43,651 nucleotides of DNA from Planctomycetales bacterium (lineage in GTDB: Bacteria; Planctomycetota; Planctomycetia; Pirellulales; Pirellulaceae), in assembly GCA_020426845.1 (NCBI GenBank), contig JAGQPF010000400.1, positions 1-43,651 on the forward strand, written 5' to 3'. A model generated the notes under the pieces. The model was not told the origin of the DNA. It saw only the letters and a list, made by a program, of their open reading frames with translations, and did no database searches. The position numbers and the translations under genes were made by a program. Every line of letters starts with the position of its first letter. Positions within the stretch are counted from its first letter, which is position 1. Below, piece by piece: positions 8,563-16,774 of the stretch.

Positions 8563-10331
8563 TGGTTGGGCTCCTTCATGAGAATCTCGTAAAACAAAAC
8601 GTCTCCATGTCCGGTAATCCCTGCGCGGGAGCCGCCGGAAAGGAGGTGATCAGGCAAGCCTCCTGCTTCGAAACTGTCGTTGATGACGACGCGAGTAATC
8701 CGGTTGTGGCGAACCTCGACGCGGAGGTGGCATTCCGTGCTCGTACGTTCGCTAAATTTCGTCGATCGCAGGACTTCTCCGCCGTTGAACTCCCGGTTGC
8801 CATTCTGCCATCGCAGCTTGAGCGTTTCGATCGTGAGCCAGGTGCCTGGCTTGTGACGATTGTCGACCAAGACTCGCAGGCAAGCGGTGTCGGTGACGCC
8901 CAACACCAGGCCCGCCGCGCTCCCGTCACCATCCAACGTGGCGCGAATCGACCACGTGAAGCTGTCGGGCACGGGATTTGAAGTCGCGAACGCCGAGGGC
9001 TTCCCCTGCGCCGTCAAACTGAATGTTTCGCCGCGCTGTTGACGCTCCAGCCACTCTTGATCCGTCCGCCAGACAAGATCGACGAGGCGCCGCTCGCCAA
9101 TGTCGATGCCGGGCGGCGAAGAAACGACGGCAACTGTGCCAACGGCTTCATTGTCGATCGCACCAACGGCTTTTTGGTTGATCGCGTTTTGGTCGATCGC
9201 GCCAACGGTTGTTTGGGTATCTAAGACAGGTGGGTGCTCTTGGACAGGCGGGCGCATCCCGCATGCAACGACGGCGAGCGTGGAAAGCGTGCCGACCGCC
9301 GCCAAGCGGAACACGACACGTTTGAATTTGGCTGCGCGCGTTTGAGATCGCCACTTTCGCAATGCACGGCTCAAATCCATCGCGTCGCGAAAGCGGTGAA
9401 CCGGATCGTTGCGCAAACAACTCTGTTCGACGATGTCTGCCAAATGCGAGTCGACTTGGGGTGGCAGACGCTGCGGGTAGCTGTGGGGATCCTTGAGAGA
9501 CTGCAGCTGCTCCTCGGTGTCCTTGGCAAGCCGCGGCAAGGCGGCGTTCAGCCGGTCGGTGTGCGGAGCGGCAAGCATCAAAAACAACACCACCCCCAGT
9601 GAGTAAATATCGGAGGTGCGATCCGTGCGGTCGCCACGGGCCTGCTCGGGTGACATGAAGCCGTGCGTGCCGAGCACACTCCTTGGCTTGTCCAATTGTT
9701 CCGACACCGTGACGGTCAAGCCGAAATCGGAGAGATGAGGGCGGCCGTGGTTGTCGAACAGAATGTTGCCGGGCTTGATGTCACGGTGAAGCAAGCCCTT
9801 CCGATGCATCGTGTCCAGCGCCGCGGCGAGCTGGATACACCACGTTACGGCTTCATACGTCGTGGGGTAACGACGATTGACAATGCGATCGGCCAAGCTC
9901 TCCTGCATCAAGTCCATCACGATGAAGCACAACGAGTATCCCGCGTTGCAGGGGACAGCGAAGACGTCGAGCACCTTGACGACGCCGGAGGTGTCCGAAA
10001 GCTCGCGGGCCTGCCTCGCCTCGGCCACGAAATGTTGCGCCATTTTGGCGGTCAGCGGCAGGTCGACGCGGGGGCCCTTGATCGCCACCTCGTGTCCGCG
10101 GACGCGATCGAAAACTCGCCACACTTCGCCGAAGCCGCCCTTCCCCAGCAATTGGCGAAATTCGAATCGATCAACCAACTTGGATATGGCTGCCTCGTCC
10201 AACATGTCGACTTCGTCGGCGCCAGCGTTCCACACGTCGCCCGTGGAATCGCCGTTCTGCGTACTGTCAAGCGAGACGCGGAAGGAGTCCACCGTCATTG
10301 CCGAAACATGGTTGTCGTCAAGTAAATTCAT
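8559..10331 (-). CDS. Membrane Ser/Thr protein kinase with extracytoplasmic sensor-like domain
   Basis: From ATG 10331 the protein has 590 residues. The kinase domain (about 54-320) is complete: glycine loop GKGGFGEV (63-70), VAIK lysine K85, HRDIKPGN (182-189), DFG (202-204) and the activation-segment end MSPEQA, followed by SDIYSLGVVLF. It is therefore probably active. One membrane segment (VVFRLAAVGTLSTLAVVACG, near residue 340) separates it from a C-terminal domain of about 190 residues with strands such as FTWSIRATLDGDGSAAGLVL and EFNGGEVLRS, like a concanavalin-type jelly roll. A short Ala/Ile/Asp/Asn-rich repeated linker (VGAIDQNAINQKAVGAIDNE) joins them. A TTG at 10385 is an alternative start. 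Divergent to it lies a sigma-like gene, a common planctomycete pairing. Confidence 0.9.
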   Translation of the reverse strand: MNLLDDNHVSAMTVDSFRVSLDSTQNGDSTGDVWNAGADEVDMLDEAAISKLVDRFEFRQLLGKGGFGEVWRVFDRVRGHEVAIKGPRVDLPLTAKMAQHFVAEARQARELSDTSGVVKVLDVFAVPCNAGYSLCFIVMDLMQESLADRIVNRRYPTTYEAVTWCIQLAAALDTMHRKGLLHRDIKPGNILFDNHGRPHLSDFGLTVTVSEQLDKPRSVLGTHGFMSPEQARGDRTDRTSDIYSLGVVLFLMLAAPHTDRLNAALPRLAKDTEEQLQSLKDPHSYPQRLPPQVDSHLADIVEQSCLRNDPVHRFRDAMDLSRALRKWRSQTRAAKFKRVVFRLAAVGTLSTLAVVACGMRPPVQEHPPVLDTQTTVGAIDQNAINQKAVGAIDNEAVGTVAVVSSPPGIDIGERRLVDLVWRTDQEWLERQQRGETFSLTAQGKPSAFATSNPVPDSFTWSIRATLDGDGSAAGLVLGVTDTACLRVLVDNRHKPGTWLTIETLKLRWQNGNREFNGGEVLRSTKFSERTSTECHLRVEVRHNRITRVVINDSFEAGGLPDHLLSGGSRAGITGHGDVLFYEILMKEPNQ

Positions 10332-10651
10332 TTGCGATCGAGGGGCTACGATTGCGGCTGAGTCCAGCCTAGGAGGGGGGTTCAACGGCTTGTGCTGCGG
10401 TTGTAGTTTTCGTTATGAAGAGGTGAAGAGGATTGACAGTGAGTCAGCGGTCAACTGAATGGCGGTTGTGATTCAATGGCCCTCGCGATGCCGTCGTTTT
10501 GACGAGTTGCTGACAACTTCCTGACACGCTCATCGCCAAGGGACTTCCGCGCAGGATCGGCAGCTGGTTACCAACTCGAAGGATCGGCATCTCGTGAGCG
10601 ACACCAAGAAACCCACCTTGAATAGCCCCTTTGACTCAGGCTGCCGGCGCC
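10332..10651. other. Divergent intergenic region between kinase and sigma-like genes
   Basis: This 320-bp stretch holds no convincing gene. It must carry the divergent promoters of the kinase and sigma-like genes. I see short dyads such as TTGAC...GTCAA near 10432-10455 and GTTGCTGACAAC near 10507, but no confident -35/-10 pair. Confidence 0.5.
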
Positions 10652-11953
10652 ATGCAACAAGATTCTTTGGACTCCGACGGACACTTTTTCGCGGCGGACG
10701 CGATGGGCCACGGAGCGTTGGACTCGGACTCCGCGGGAGAGCCGTTCAAGACTCGATGGTCTTTGTTGATGGACGCCGGCGCCGAGAGTCCGCAGGTGCG
10801 ACGGCAAGCCGTCCAGGCTTTGCTGGACATCTACTCGCCCGTGATCCGGCAGCACTTGGCGCGAACTTGGCAACTGCAGCCGCACGACGTCGATGACATG
10901 TTTCAGGAGTTTGTAGCCGTCAAAGTTCTGCCACGGGACTTTTTCGCCCGCGCGACTCCCAGCCGCGGCAGGTTTCGGAACCTGCTGTTCACCGCCGTCG
11001 ACAACTTTGTCCGCGACCAATTTCGGAGCCGGCGGCCGGAGTCGTTTGGCGTCGTGAGCCCGGAGACACCCGATCAGGCCGGCGAAGATCCACAGCGACA
11101 GTTTGACCGCTTGTGGGCGCTGACGTTGATCATCGACGCCTTCGACCATTTGCGGCAACACTGCCTTGCCATCGGCAAGTGGAAACACTGGGTGGCGCTG
11201 CGGCGGCACATCGTGCGTCCGCTGTTCACCCAGACGCCAGCCCCTCCCGTTGCGGAGACCGCGGCTTTGATCGACCAGACAAGCCATCAGGCCCGAGGCA
11301 CACTGGCCAGCGCCAAGCGCATGTTGCAGGCAATCATTCAGGATCGCATTGGCGGCGGCGTGGTGCAGGAGGATGTCCGGGAGGAAGTGCTCGACCTGCA
11401 AGACGCGCTCTCGGGGCGCGTCTGCCTCAATCCGCCGCCCGACCTGCAACAGCGGATCGCCGACTTGGTGGAGATTCCGGGATCGACGGCCAGGGCCGAG
11501 ACGTTCAAGGCCGAAACCAAAGAGCTGTCGGAAGTGCTGGAGCTGACGCTCGACTGGCAATGGTCCTTGTTGTTGGAGCTGCCACTGAAAGAGGTCGCGG
11601 CTCAATTCGAGCTTCCCTGGCAAGAGTTGGACGGCCATCTCCTGCTGCACGACTTGATTCAGCACGGCGCCTGCCTCCGGGTCCTCAGGCAATTGAAGCG
11701 AGTGGGACGCGAGAGAACTCGCTGCCCGGGGCAACTGCCGAAAGAGCTGTCCCACATGGTCTACTTGACTGCGATCGCGGCGGCGATGGTGTTTCACAAT
11801 CAACTCATCAGCAAAACCGATCCGGAAAATACTCGCAGGAAGTTGCGACGAGCTCTGGAGCGAGAATGGATTGAAGTGAAAACCAAGTCGTTGCTGCGCA
11901 GCGCCCTGAGTGCCCCGATTGTCGAGAAGAACGCCGAGACGAGCGCTGAGTAG
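10652..11953 (+). CDS. Sigma-70-family-like factor with long C-terminal extension
   Basis: This 433-residue protein has a sigma region 2-like segment at about residues 50-130: LLDIYSPVIRQHLARTWQLQ, then DVDDMFQEFVAVKVL and GRFRNLLFTAVDNFVRDQFR, as in extracytoplasmic-function sigma factors of planctomycetes. A weaker region 4-like part follows (about 165-240: PVAETAALIDQTSHQARGTL then ASAKRMLQAII). Residues about 245-433, nearly half the protein, match nothing I recognise and are helical. There is no membrane segment. The ATG at 10652 is used; an in-frame TTG lies seven codons earlier. It is divergent from a membrane Ser/Thr kinase, so control by phosphorylation is a reasonable inference. Target promoters are unknown. 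Confidence 0.72.
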   Translation: MQQDSLDSDGHFFAADAMGHGALDSDSAGEPFKTRWSLLMDAGAESPQVRRQAVQALLDIYSPVIRQHLARTWQLQPHDVDDMFQEFVAVKVLPRDFFARATPSRGRFRNLLFTAVDNFVRDQFRSRRPESFGVVSPETPDQAGEDPQRQFDRLWALTLIIDAFDHLRQHCLAIGKWKHWVALRRHIVRPLFTQTPAPPVAETAALIDQTSHQARGTLASAKRMLQAIIQDRIGGGVVQEDVREEVLDLQDALSGRVCLNPPPDLQQRIADLVEIPGSTARAETFKAETKELSEVLELTLDWQWSLLLELPLKEVAAQFELPWQELDGHLLLHDLIQHGACLRVLRQLKRVGRERTRCPGQLPKELSHMVYLTAIAAAMVFHNQLISKTDPENTRRKLRRALEREWIEVKTKSLLRSALSAPIVEKNAETSAE

Positions 11954-11968
11954 GCGGGCATGAAACAC

Positions 11969-11987
11969 CGCTGCCCGGCGGGCAGCG
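11969..11987 (+). terminator. GC hairpin after the sigma-like gene
   Basis: CGCTGCCC-GGC-GGGCAGCG forms an 8-bp perfect stem 15 bases after the stop codon. There is no U-tract, so it is only terminator-like. Confidence 0.4.
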
Positions 11988-12478
11988 TGTGAACTGCTCG
12001 TGAGCTTTGGAGCGGGAGGACGGAGGGCGCAGCGGGTGTCGGAATCGCCCCCGGTTTTCGGCAAGTCAGTCGGGCTCATCGGTGCTGCTGCGGGGTGTCG
12101 CCCCGGGGCGGGGGGCATCGGAGGGCGTCGCACTGCGATCCGGCCGTTCGGGCTCATGGACGGTATCCGGCCGATGCGGACTTGCCCACGGCTCGGGAGC
12201 CATGCGTCGTAGAAATCTCAAAATAGTCGTCACGGCCGCTCCGCTCCCTGGTTTCGTGCATTCACGCAAGTCGTTTCCACATTGGCACTTGAGCTGTTGT
12301 CAAACGGGCGTCCCGGCGCAAACCGGGAGGACTGCAATCGTGTTACGAGCCGCCCGGCCAAGCGCAGCGCAAAATCGGAGAAATTCCTCACTTTTTGTTT
12401 TGCGCATTCGGCGCTAACGGGCTGCGGGAATACTTAGTGCGTGCTGGACCGCCGTGGCATCTTGTTGCGCATTTTCCC
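11988..12478. other. Long intergenic stretch without a convincing gene
   Basis: About 490 bases with only short, low-complexity open frames on both strands (Pro/Arg/Gly-rich, no ribosome sites). I see no family motif, tRNA or known RNA fold. It precedes the candidate promoter and hairpin leader of the cysteine-repeat gene. Confidence 0.5.
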
Positions 12479-12508
12479 TTGCAGTTGACTCCCGGGATTT
12501 GATATAGC
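12479..12508 (+). promoter_or_regulatory. Candidate sigma-70 promoter of the cysteine-repeat gene
   Basis: TTGCAG (12479-12484), an 18-base spacer and TATAGC (12503-12508) match a sigma-70 promoter moderately. Transcription would start near 12515, just before the hairpin repeats, giving a leader of about 140 bases. Confidence 0.35.
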
Positions 12509-12518
12509 CACCCCCGTC

Positions 12519-12595
12519 GAAGGCTGTCTTCCACAACGTCGGTGAAGGCTGTCTTCAACAACCTCAACTGAAGGTTGTCTTCAACAACCTAAAAA
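12519..12595 (+). repeat. Three tandem 25-26 bp hairpin repeats in a probable leader
   Basis: GAAGGCTGTCTTC, GAAGGCTGTCTTC and GAAGGTTGTCTTC begin at 12519, 12544 and 12570. Copy 3 contains a perfect dyad, AGGTTGT-CTTCA-ACAACCT; copy 2 keeps it with one G-U pair and copy 1 is degenerate. They lie between the candidate promoter and the start codon at 12655, so they could act in the mRNA leader or as operators. Confidence 0.75.
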
Positions 12596-12654
12596 CAACG
12601 GGCGACGCCAACGCCGCTCACAACTGGATCTGGCTTTTGACACGGAGGTGATTG

Positions 12655-13899
12655 ATGAGTCGTCCGTTCTGGCTGGCCCTTGCTTGGGCAGCGATTGGTG
12701 GTGGCATGGCTTGCGGGCAGGACGCAACGCCCCCCAAGTCACCGAATAGCCCGGCTGCCGCGACTGCGGAACAACCGAGCAGTCATCGATGCCAACTTTG
12801 CAGCGATCATGTGACCCTTCCGCCGGTCGTCGCCAAATTCTTCGACTCCGTGAACGGGATCAGCCTGCCGATCATCGGCAATGTGAATGAACACGGCCCC
12901 ATCGGCATCGACATCGACTTTGCCGCCCCGTCGGCAACGACGACGCCTCCGGGGATTCATTGCGGCATCGGCCTGGCGCTGTTGCAAGCTCGCCAAGCCG
13001 GCAGCACTCAGCCGTGCGACTGCAAGCTCGCCGCCAACCAACCGGCCGCATGTGCGACGTGTGACGCCAAAGCTGGCGAATGCAAAGCCGGTGAATGCAA
13101 AGCCGGTGAATGCAAAGCCGGCGTGTGCAAAGCCGGCGTGTGCAAAGCCGGCGAATGCAAAGCCGGTGATTGCAAAGCCGGCGTGTGCCAGGCCGAGGCG
13201 TGCCAGGTAACCGGTTGCAAGACGGCCGAATGCCGGGCCTCTGATTGCAAAAACTGCGAATGCAAGCCAGGCAACTGCAACGTGGACCAGTGCGCGAAGG
13301 CGACCGATGCGGGGTGTGCCGGCGCGTGCGGCCAACCGGCGCAGCAGATCCAACTGACCCTGCCCTGGAACGGCTTCGATGCACAACCTCCCTTGCCGGC
13401 TTACCCGGTCACGAATTTCCCACCGGCTCACTTCGCACCAGTGCAAGGCTTCGTCGCGGAGCATCCAGTAGGCTACGGTCACTGTGGGACCAAGGCAGCA
13501 TGCCCGGGTGGTCAGTGCGGCTGTGGAGACAAATGCGGCTGCGTCGAGAAGCTCTCGGCAAAGCTGCAACACGTCGAGTCACTCGCCGCCGCCCGCGAAC
13601 AACTGGCGCTGCAGCGAGTGGAGGCGTTGAAACGCGAGTACGAGTTGCAGCGGGAACTGGCCGTTGCGCAAGCCAAACTCGAGGCGCAGCAGCAGATCGC
13701 GGAGATGCAAATCGCGCAGCTTCGCCAACAACAGCAGTGGGCAGAGCTGATGGCGACGGCGCGACGCACAGCACAACCACAACCACAACCGCCTCACGTC
13801 ACCCGTGAGGATCAACTGGCCGCGTTGGCGAGGGAAAACGCGGAGCTGCGCCGACAACTGGCCGAATTGCAACGAGTCTCGCCCGTCCAACGCTACTAA
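12655..13899 (+). CDS. Secreted cysteine-pentapeptide-repeat and coiled-coil protein
   Basis: The ATG at 12655 follows GGAGGTG by four bases. The protein has 414 residues and begins with an export signal (SRPFWLALAWAAIGGGMACG; the MAC is a weak lipobox at best). After an N-terminal domain with a CQLC motif comes a run of about nine pentapeptides of type C-K-A-G-[EVD] (about residues 138-182), decaying into irregular Cys-rich units (GCKTAECRASDCKNCECKPG). A Pro-rich part and another Cys cluster (CPGGQCGCGDKCGC) follow. The last ~130 residues are a heptad-rich coiled coil (LQHVESLAAAREQLALQRVE onward). The regular Cys spacing suggests metal binding or disulfide cross-linking, as in a surface structural protein; this is inference. 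No family name is certain. Confidence 0.82.
   Translation: MSRPFWLALAWAAIGGGMACGQDATPPKSPNSPAAATAEQPSSHRCQLCSDHVTLPPVVAKFFDSVNGISLPIIGNVNEHGPIGIDIDFAAPSATTTPPGIHCGIGLALLQARQAGSTQPCDCKLAANQPAACATCDAKAGECKAGECKAGECKAGVCKAGVCKAGECKAGDCKAGVCQAEACQVTGCKTAECRASDCKNCECKPGNCNVDQCAKATDAGCAGACGQPAQQIQLTLPWNGFDAQPPLPAYPVTNFPPAHFAPVQGFVAEHPVGYGHCGTKAACPGGQCGCGDKCGCVEKLSAKLQHVESLAAAREQLALQRVEALKREYELQRELAVAQAKLEAQQQIAEMQIAQLRQQQQWAELMATARRTAQPQPQPPHVTREDQLAALARENAELRRQLAELQRVSPVQRY
13066..13200 (+). repeat. 15-bp tandem repeat encoding CKAG-type pentapeptides
   Basis: About nine units of consensus TGCAAAGCCGGYGAA run from 13066 to 13200, with further degenerate units to about 13290. The core CAAAGCCGGTGA is identical to the core of the SecDF repeat at 23341-23535. 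Confidence 0.9.
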
Positions 13900-13978
13900 G
13901 CGAGGGAGCTACGAAGCAAGGGCGCTACGAAGCAAGGGATCCATCCCCGAGACGCTTAGACAACGACATCCGACGCTC

Positions 13979-14022
13979 AGGCAGGCTTGGAGGCTCGCTT
14001 CCAAGGCCTGCCTGTTTTTTTT
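13979..14022 (+). terminator. Strong intrinsic terminator between the Cys-repeat gene and fur
   Basis: AGGCAGGCTTGGA / TCCAAGGCCTGCCT pair with one bulged G around an 8-base loop, then GTTTTTTTT. It ends the plus-strand transcript 80 bases past the stop and abuts the convergent fur stop codon. Confidence 0.92.
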
Positions 14023-14528
14023 CAGATCAGGTCCTGTTTGCGTTTGGTGCGCCGACGAGCGCGACTGCACTCGTCGCAAATGCCGGACACAATCAACCGG
14101 TGTCCCGAGACGCGAAACCGTTGCTCGGCGGCGACGCTTTCCAACGCCTTGGTGAGCGCCTCGCTCTGAAACTCGATCAGCTTCTGGCACGATGTGCAGT
14201 GCAGGTGATCGTGATCGGGATAGCCATAGTCGTGCTCGTAGACGCTGCGCCCGTCCAATTCAAAGCGTCGGAGCAGACCGGCGTCGACGAATTCATTCAG
14301 CGTCCGGTACACGGTCGGCCGGCTCACGTATCCCTTGCTGCCTTTGGACGGCAGCTGGTCCATCAAGCTGTCCGCATCGAAGTGGTCGTGATGGCTGAAC
14401 ACGTGGTCGATGAGAATCCGCCGCTGTTCGGTGTTGCGCATGCCCTTGGCTTGCAGATACTCTTCGAACCGCTCTTGCGGCGTCAGCGCCACCTCGACGG
14501 GAGGCAGGGAGTCGGTGTCTTGCTTCAT
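14022..14528 (-). CDS. fur: Ferric-uptake-regulator family repressor
   Basis: This 168-residue protein is a typical Fur-family regulator. It has the N-terminal winged helix (LTPQERFEEYLQAKGMRNTE then QRRILIDHVFS), the metal site HHDHFDADSL, recognition-helix region SRPTVYRTLNEFVDAGLLRR, the HDHLHCTSC segment and the second structural-zinc pair CDEC. Both CxxC pairs and the His ligands are present. Length fits Fur with short extensions; the basic tail RARRRTKRK is a local feature. Family members use Fe, Zn, Mn or peroxide as signal; which one cannot be decided by eye, though the motif set is closest to Fur. The ATG at 14528 is used. It is convergent with the Cys-repeat gene and divergent from the TPR-like gene. 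Confidence 0.9.
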   Translation of the reverse strand: MKQDTDSLPPVEVALTPQERFEEYLQAKGMRNTEQRRILIDHVFSHHDHFDADSLMDQLPSKGSKGYVSRPTVYRTLNEFVDAGLLRRFELDGRSVYEHDYGYPDHDHLHCTSCQKLIEFQSEALTKALESVAAEQRFRVSGHRLIVSGICDECSRARRRTKRKQDLI

Positions 14529-14831
14529 CCGGTCGGGCTTGGGCTGGATTGGCGGTTATTGAGACAAGCCGCGGGCCTACGTGCCGAAGAAGCCGTGTGC
14601 GCAGCAGGTTTCAGAGCCTTCTTGCTGGTGCAGTATCAATAAGCATTGTAGGCTGGTCACTTCAGACCGCAAGGCGAGATGCGGTTTGCCCCAAGTTCGC
14701 TCCGCCCATTGGTGAGGCCCGGTGGACGGGTCGAACGCAACCCCAAACTCGCGGTCAACCGCGACTTTGCGGCCCTGCCAACCCGAAACTCAGACCTCAC
14801 TCACCGTCAACTCGTCTCCACGGCCACACCC
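14529..14831. other. Intergenic region between fur and a TPR-like gene
   Basis: About 300 bases carrying the divergent promoters of fur and the TPR-like gene. I looked for a Fur-box-like dyad and see no clear match. A longer in-frame start of the downstream gene at 14679 exists but codes for a Pro/Arg-rich leader without a ribosome site. Confidence 0.45.
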
Positions 14832-16673
14832 ATGGGCGACCTCCCTCTTATTCTGACGTTGGTCGGCATATCGGCATTGGTGGCAATCTGGCGTCGCCTC
14901 CGGCCAACTCCGGTCGCCAAGCTCTGGTCGTATGGCCACGAACATCTTGCGCGATCGCAAGTCGAAAAGGCGATGGAGATGTTCCGCGCAGTGGAGCTGC
15001 GGATCGACGAATTCCCCTATCCCGGGCACATGCGCGTCGTGATCCACCATGACATGATGAACGCTTTGGCCCTCCAGTTGGAGTGGGAAGCGGTCGACGA
15101 GCACGCCTCCCGAGTGATGGCCGCGTTGCACGAGTTGCATGTGTCCGAACCGTCTTGGCAACGACCACTCTCTGGCTGGCAGGTGCTGGACGCCCGCGAC
15201 GGCGATGCGCCGGACTGGTGGACGCCCGAAAACCGCTTGGGTTGGCACATCGGCTCGCTGGCTGGCCAAGCGTTCGCAAGGAGGCAGTTGGACCTGCCTT
15301 CGGCCCAAGAACCGTTGGCTGAAGTGACTCGGATTGCCGAGAGTTGCCATGACGACTTCACCGCCATGGTGGCAACAGCCATCCTGACGACGCTCGCTGA
15401 GGTCGCCTGCCCTTACGAGTACTTCGATTGGGCGGAGACGTATTCCCAACTGGCTTGGCGAGTGGCGGATCGAGTGCCTCGCCATCAGGGAGACGAATTG
15501 ACGGAGTTCAAGAAGGACCTGGCCCAACTTCGCTGGCAATGCAACGACTTTGAGGGATTAAAGCGGCTCACCGACGAACTGTCCGAAACAACTGCGGGCA
15601 GCGAGGACTCCGAGGTGCTGGTGCTGCAAGCTCACCTCGCGACCTTGCGCGGGAACGACGCTGAAGCCATGCGACTGCTGGTGCGTGCGGCAGAGCAAGA
15701 GCAAAGCGGCTCAACGCCGCTGGCCCATTCGCAGCTGCCTGGATTGGATCTGCACGCCGCGTCGCTGTTGAGCAACCATGGCCACTACCTGCACATGCAC
15801 TCGTTGTTGACGAATACCTACCGCGAGTTGGGCGGTCGAGCGGACGTTGCCTGGTCCTTTCGCTTCGGACTGCGCTGCGCGCTTGCCGGCAGCCTGTCGA
15901 TGTTCGGCAAGTTCGACCAGGCAGAAGCACTATTGGAATCGGTGATGAAAATGGCCATGAAGTATCCGCAGCTCAGTCGCCCGCTGGCGACGGCGCGTCG
16001 AGTGGAGGCAATCTGCTATTGGAATCAAGGGGCGACCCTCATGGCCCAACAGGCTGTCAACAACGCAATTGAATTGTTGACGGCCACGGGACAGCAGGAG
16101 CAGTATCTGTTCCTGTTGGCAGCGATGCTCGCGGAGGACGATCCTCACGAGGCGGAAGACTGGCTGGCCAAGGCGCGGGCGCTATCGCCGCCAGCTCCGT
16201 ATGACCGGGAATTTGCCTGGCAGTTCGGCAGCATTGAGGCAACGGTGCTTTGGAAACGCGGGCGGCTTCAGGAAGCGGAACGCCTACTGCTGGACGTGTT
16301 GGCCGAAGAGGAACGCTCCCTTCAAGAGCCGCTTCCCGTCAGTGGCTGGTTCGCTCGGTACGATGTAAGCGATTCGGGAGACGCGACGTACTCGCTGGCG
16401 AGGCTAGAATGGTTGCTGGGCCGTGTGTGCGCCGATGGCGAGCGTTGGGCAGAGGCAGCCGACTGGCTGAGACGAGCACTAGCGACCAATGCTCGTTGTG
16501 GACAGCCGCCCGATCATCCGCGGCGCCGACCGATGCTCCAGGAGTTGGCCAACGTGTTGCGAAAGTTGGGGGATGCCGATGAGCTCGCCATGTGCGAGTC
16601 CGAATTGGCGAAGTTCGCTCCTCAACCAAAGCCGTCGATCAACTCCACCGACAATCCCTATCGAAGCGCTTAG
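14832..16673 (+). CDS. Membrane-anchored TPR-like helical repeat protein
   Basis: This 613-residue protein starts at ATG 14832 with one membrane segment (GDLPLILTLVGISALVAIW, residues 2-20), then a basic stop-transfer stretch. The rest is all-helical with TPR-like pairs (HEHLARSQVEKAMEMFRAVE, LSMFGKFDQAEALLESVMKM, LWKRGRLQEAERLLLDVLAE, CADGERWAEAADWLRRALAT). The orientation suggests the solenoid is cytoplasmic after a short outside tail, but the reverse is possible. TPR solenoids bind proteins; no catalytic motif is seen. A long repeat array follows downstream. The longer frame start at 14679 is rejected because it adds 51 unlikely residues before the membrane segment. Confidence 0.82.
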   Translation: MGDLPLILTLVGISALVAIWRRLRPTPVAKLWSYGHEHLARSQVEKAMEMFRAVELRIDEFPYPGHMRVVIHHDMMNALALQLEWEAVDEHASRVMAALHELHVSEPSWQRPLSGWQVLDARDGDAPDWWTPENRLGWHIGSLAGQAFARRQLDLPSAQEPLAEVTRIAESCHDDFTAMVATAILTTLAEVACPYEYFDWAETYSQLAWRVADRVPRHQGDELTEFKKDLAQLRWQCNDFEGLKRLTDELSETTAGSEDSEVLVLQAHLATLRGNDAEAMRLLVRAAEQEQSGSTPLAHSQLPGLDLHAASLLSNHGHYLHMHSLLTNTYRELGGRADVAWSFRFGLRCALAGSLSMFGKFDQAEALLESVMKMAMKYPQLSRPLATARRVEAICYWNQGATLMAQQAVNNAIELLTATGQQEQYLFLLAAMLAEDDPHEAEDWLAKARALSPPAPYDREFAWQFGSIEATVLWKRGRLQEAERLLLDVLAEEERSLQEPLPVSGWFARYDVSDSGDATYSLARLEWLLGRVCADGERWAEAADWLRRALATNARCGQPPDHPRRRPMLQELANVLRKLGDADELAMCESELAKFAPQPKPSINSTDNPYRSA

Positions 16674-16774
16674 ATCTGGTGCTGCTGCAATTCGCCGTTT
16701 TGGGTTTGACGCACCGAATGCTGTTTCGCCGGTCGATCGACCAACGGCGACTGCCGGATAGCTTGCCGGATTCG

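Noticed and set aside
10568..12157. 529-codon minus-strand frame opposite the sigma-like gene
   Set aside because: Composition is typical of an antisense frame and no motif is seen; the plus frame has sigma region 2.
12007..12417. 136-residue plus frame and 67-residue minus frame in the gap after the sigma-like gene
   Set aside because: Low-complexity Arg/Pro/Gly composition without a ribosome site or family motif; too weak to call.
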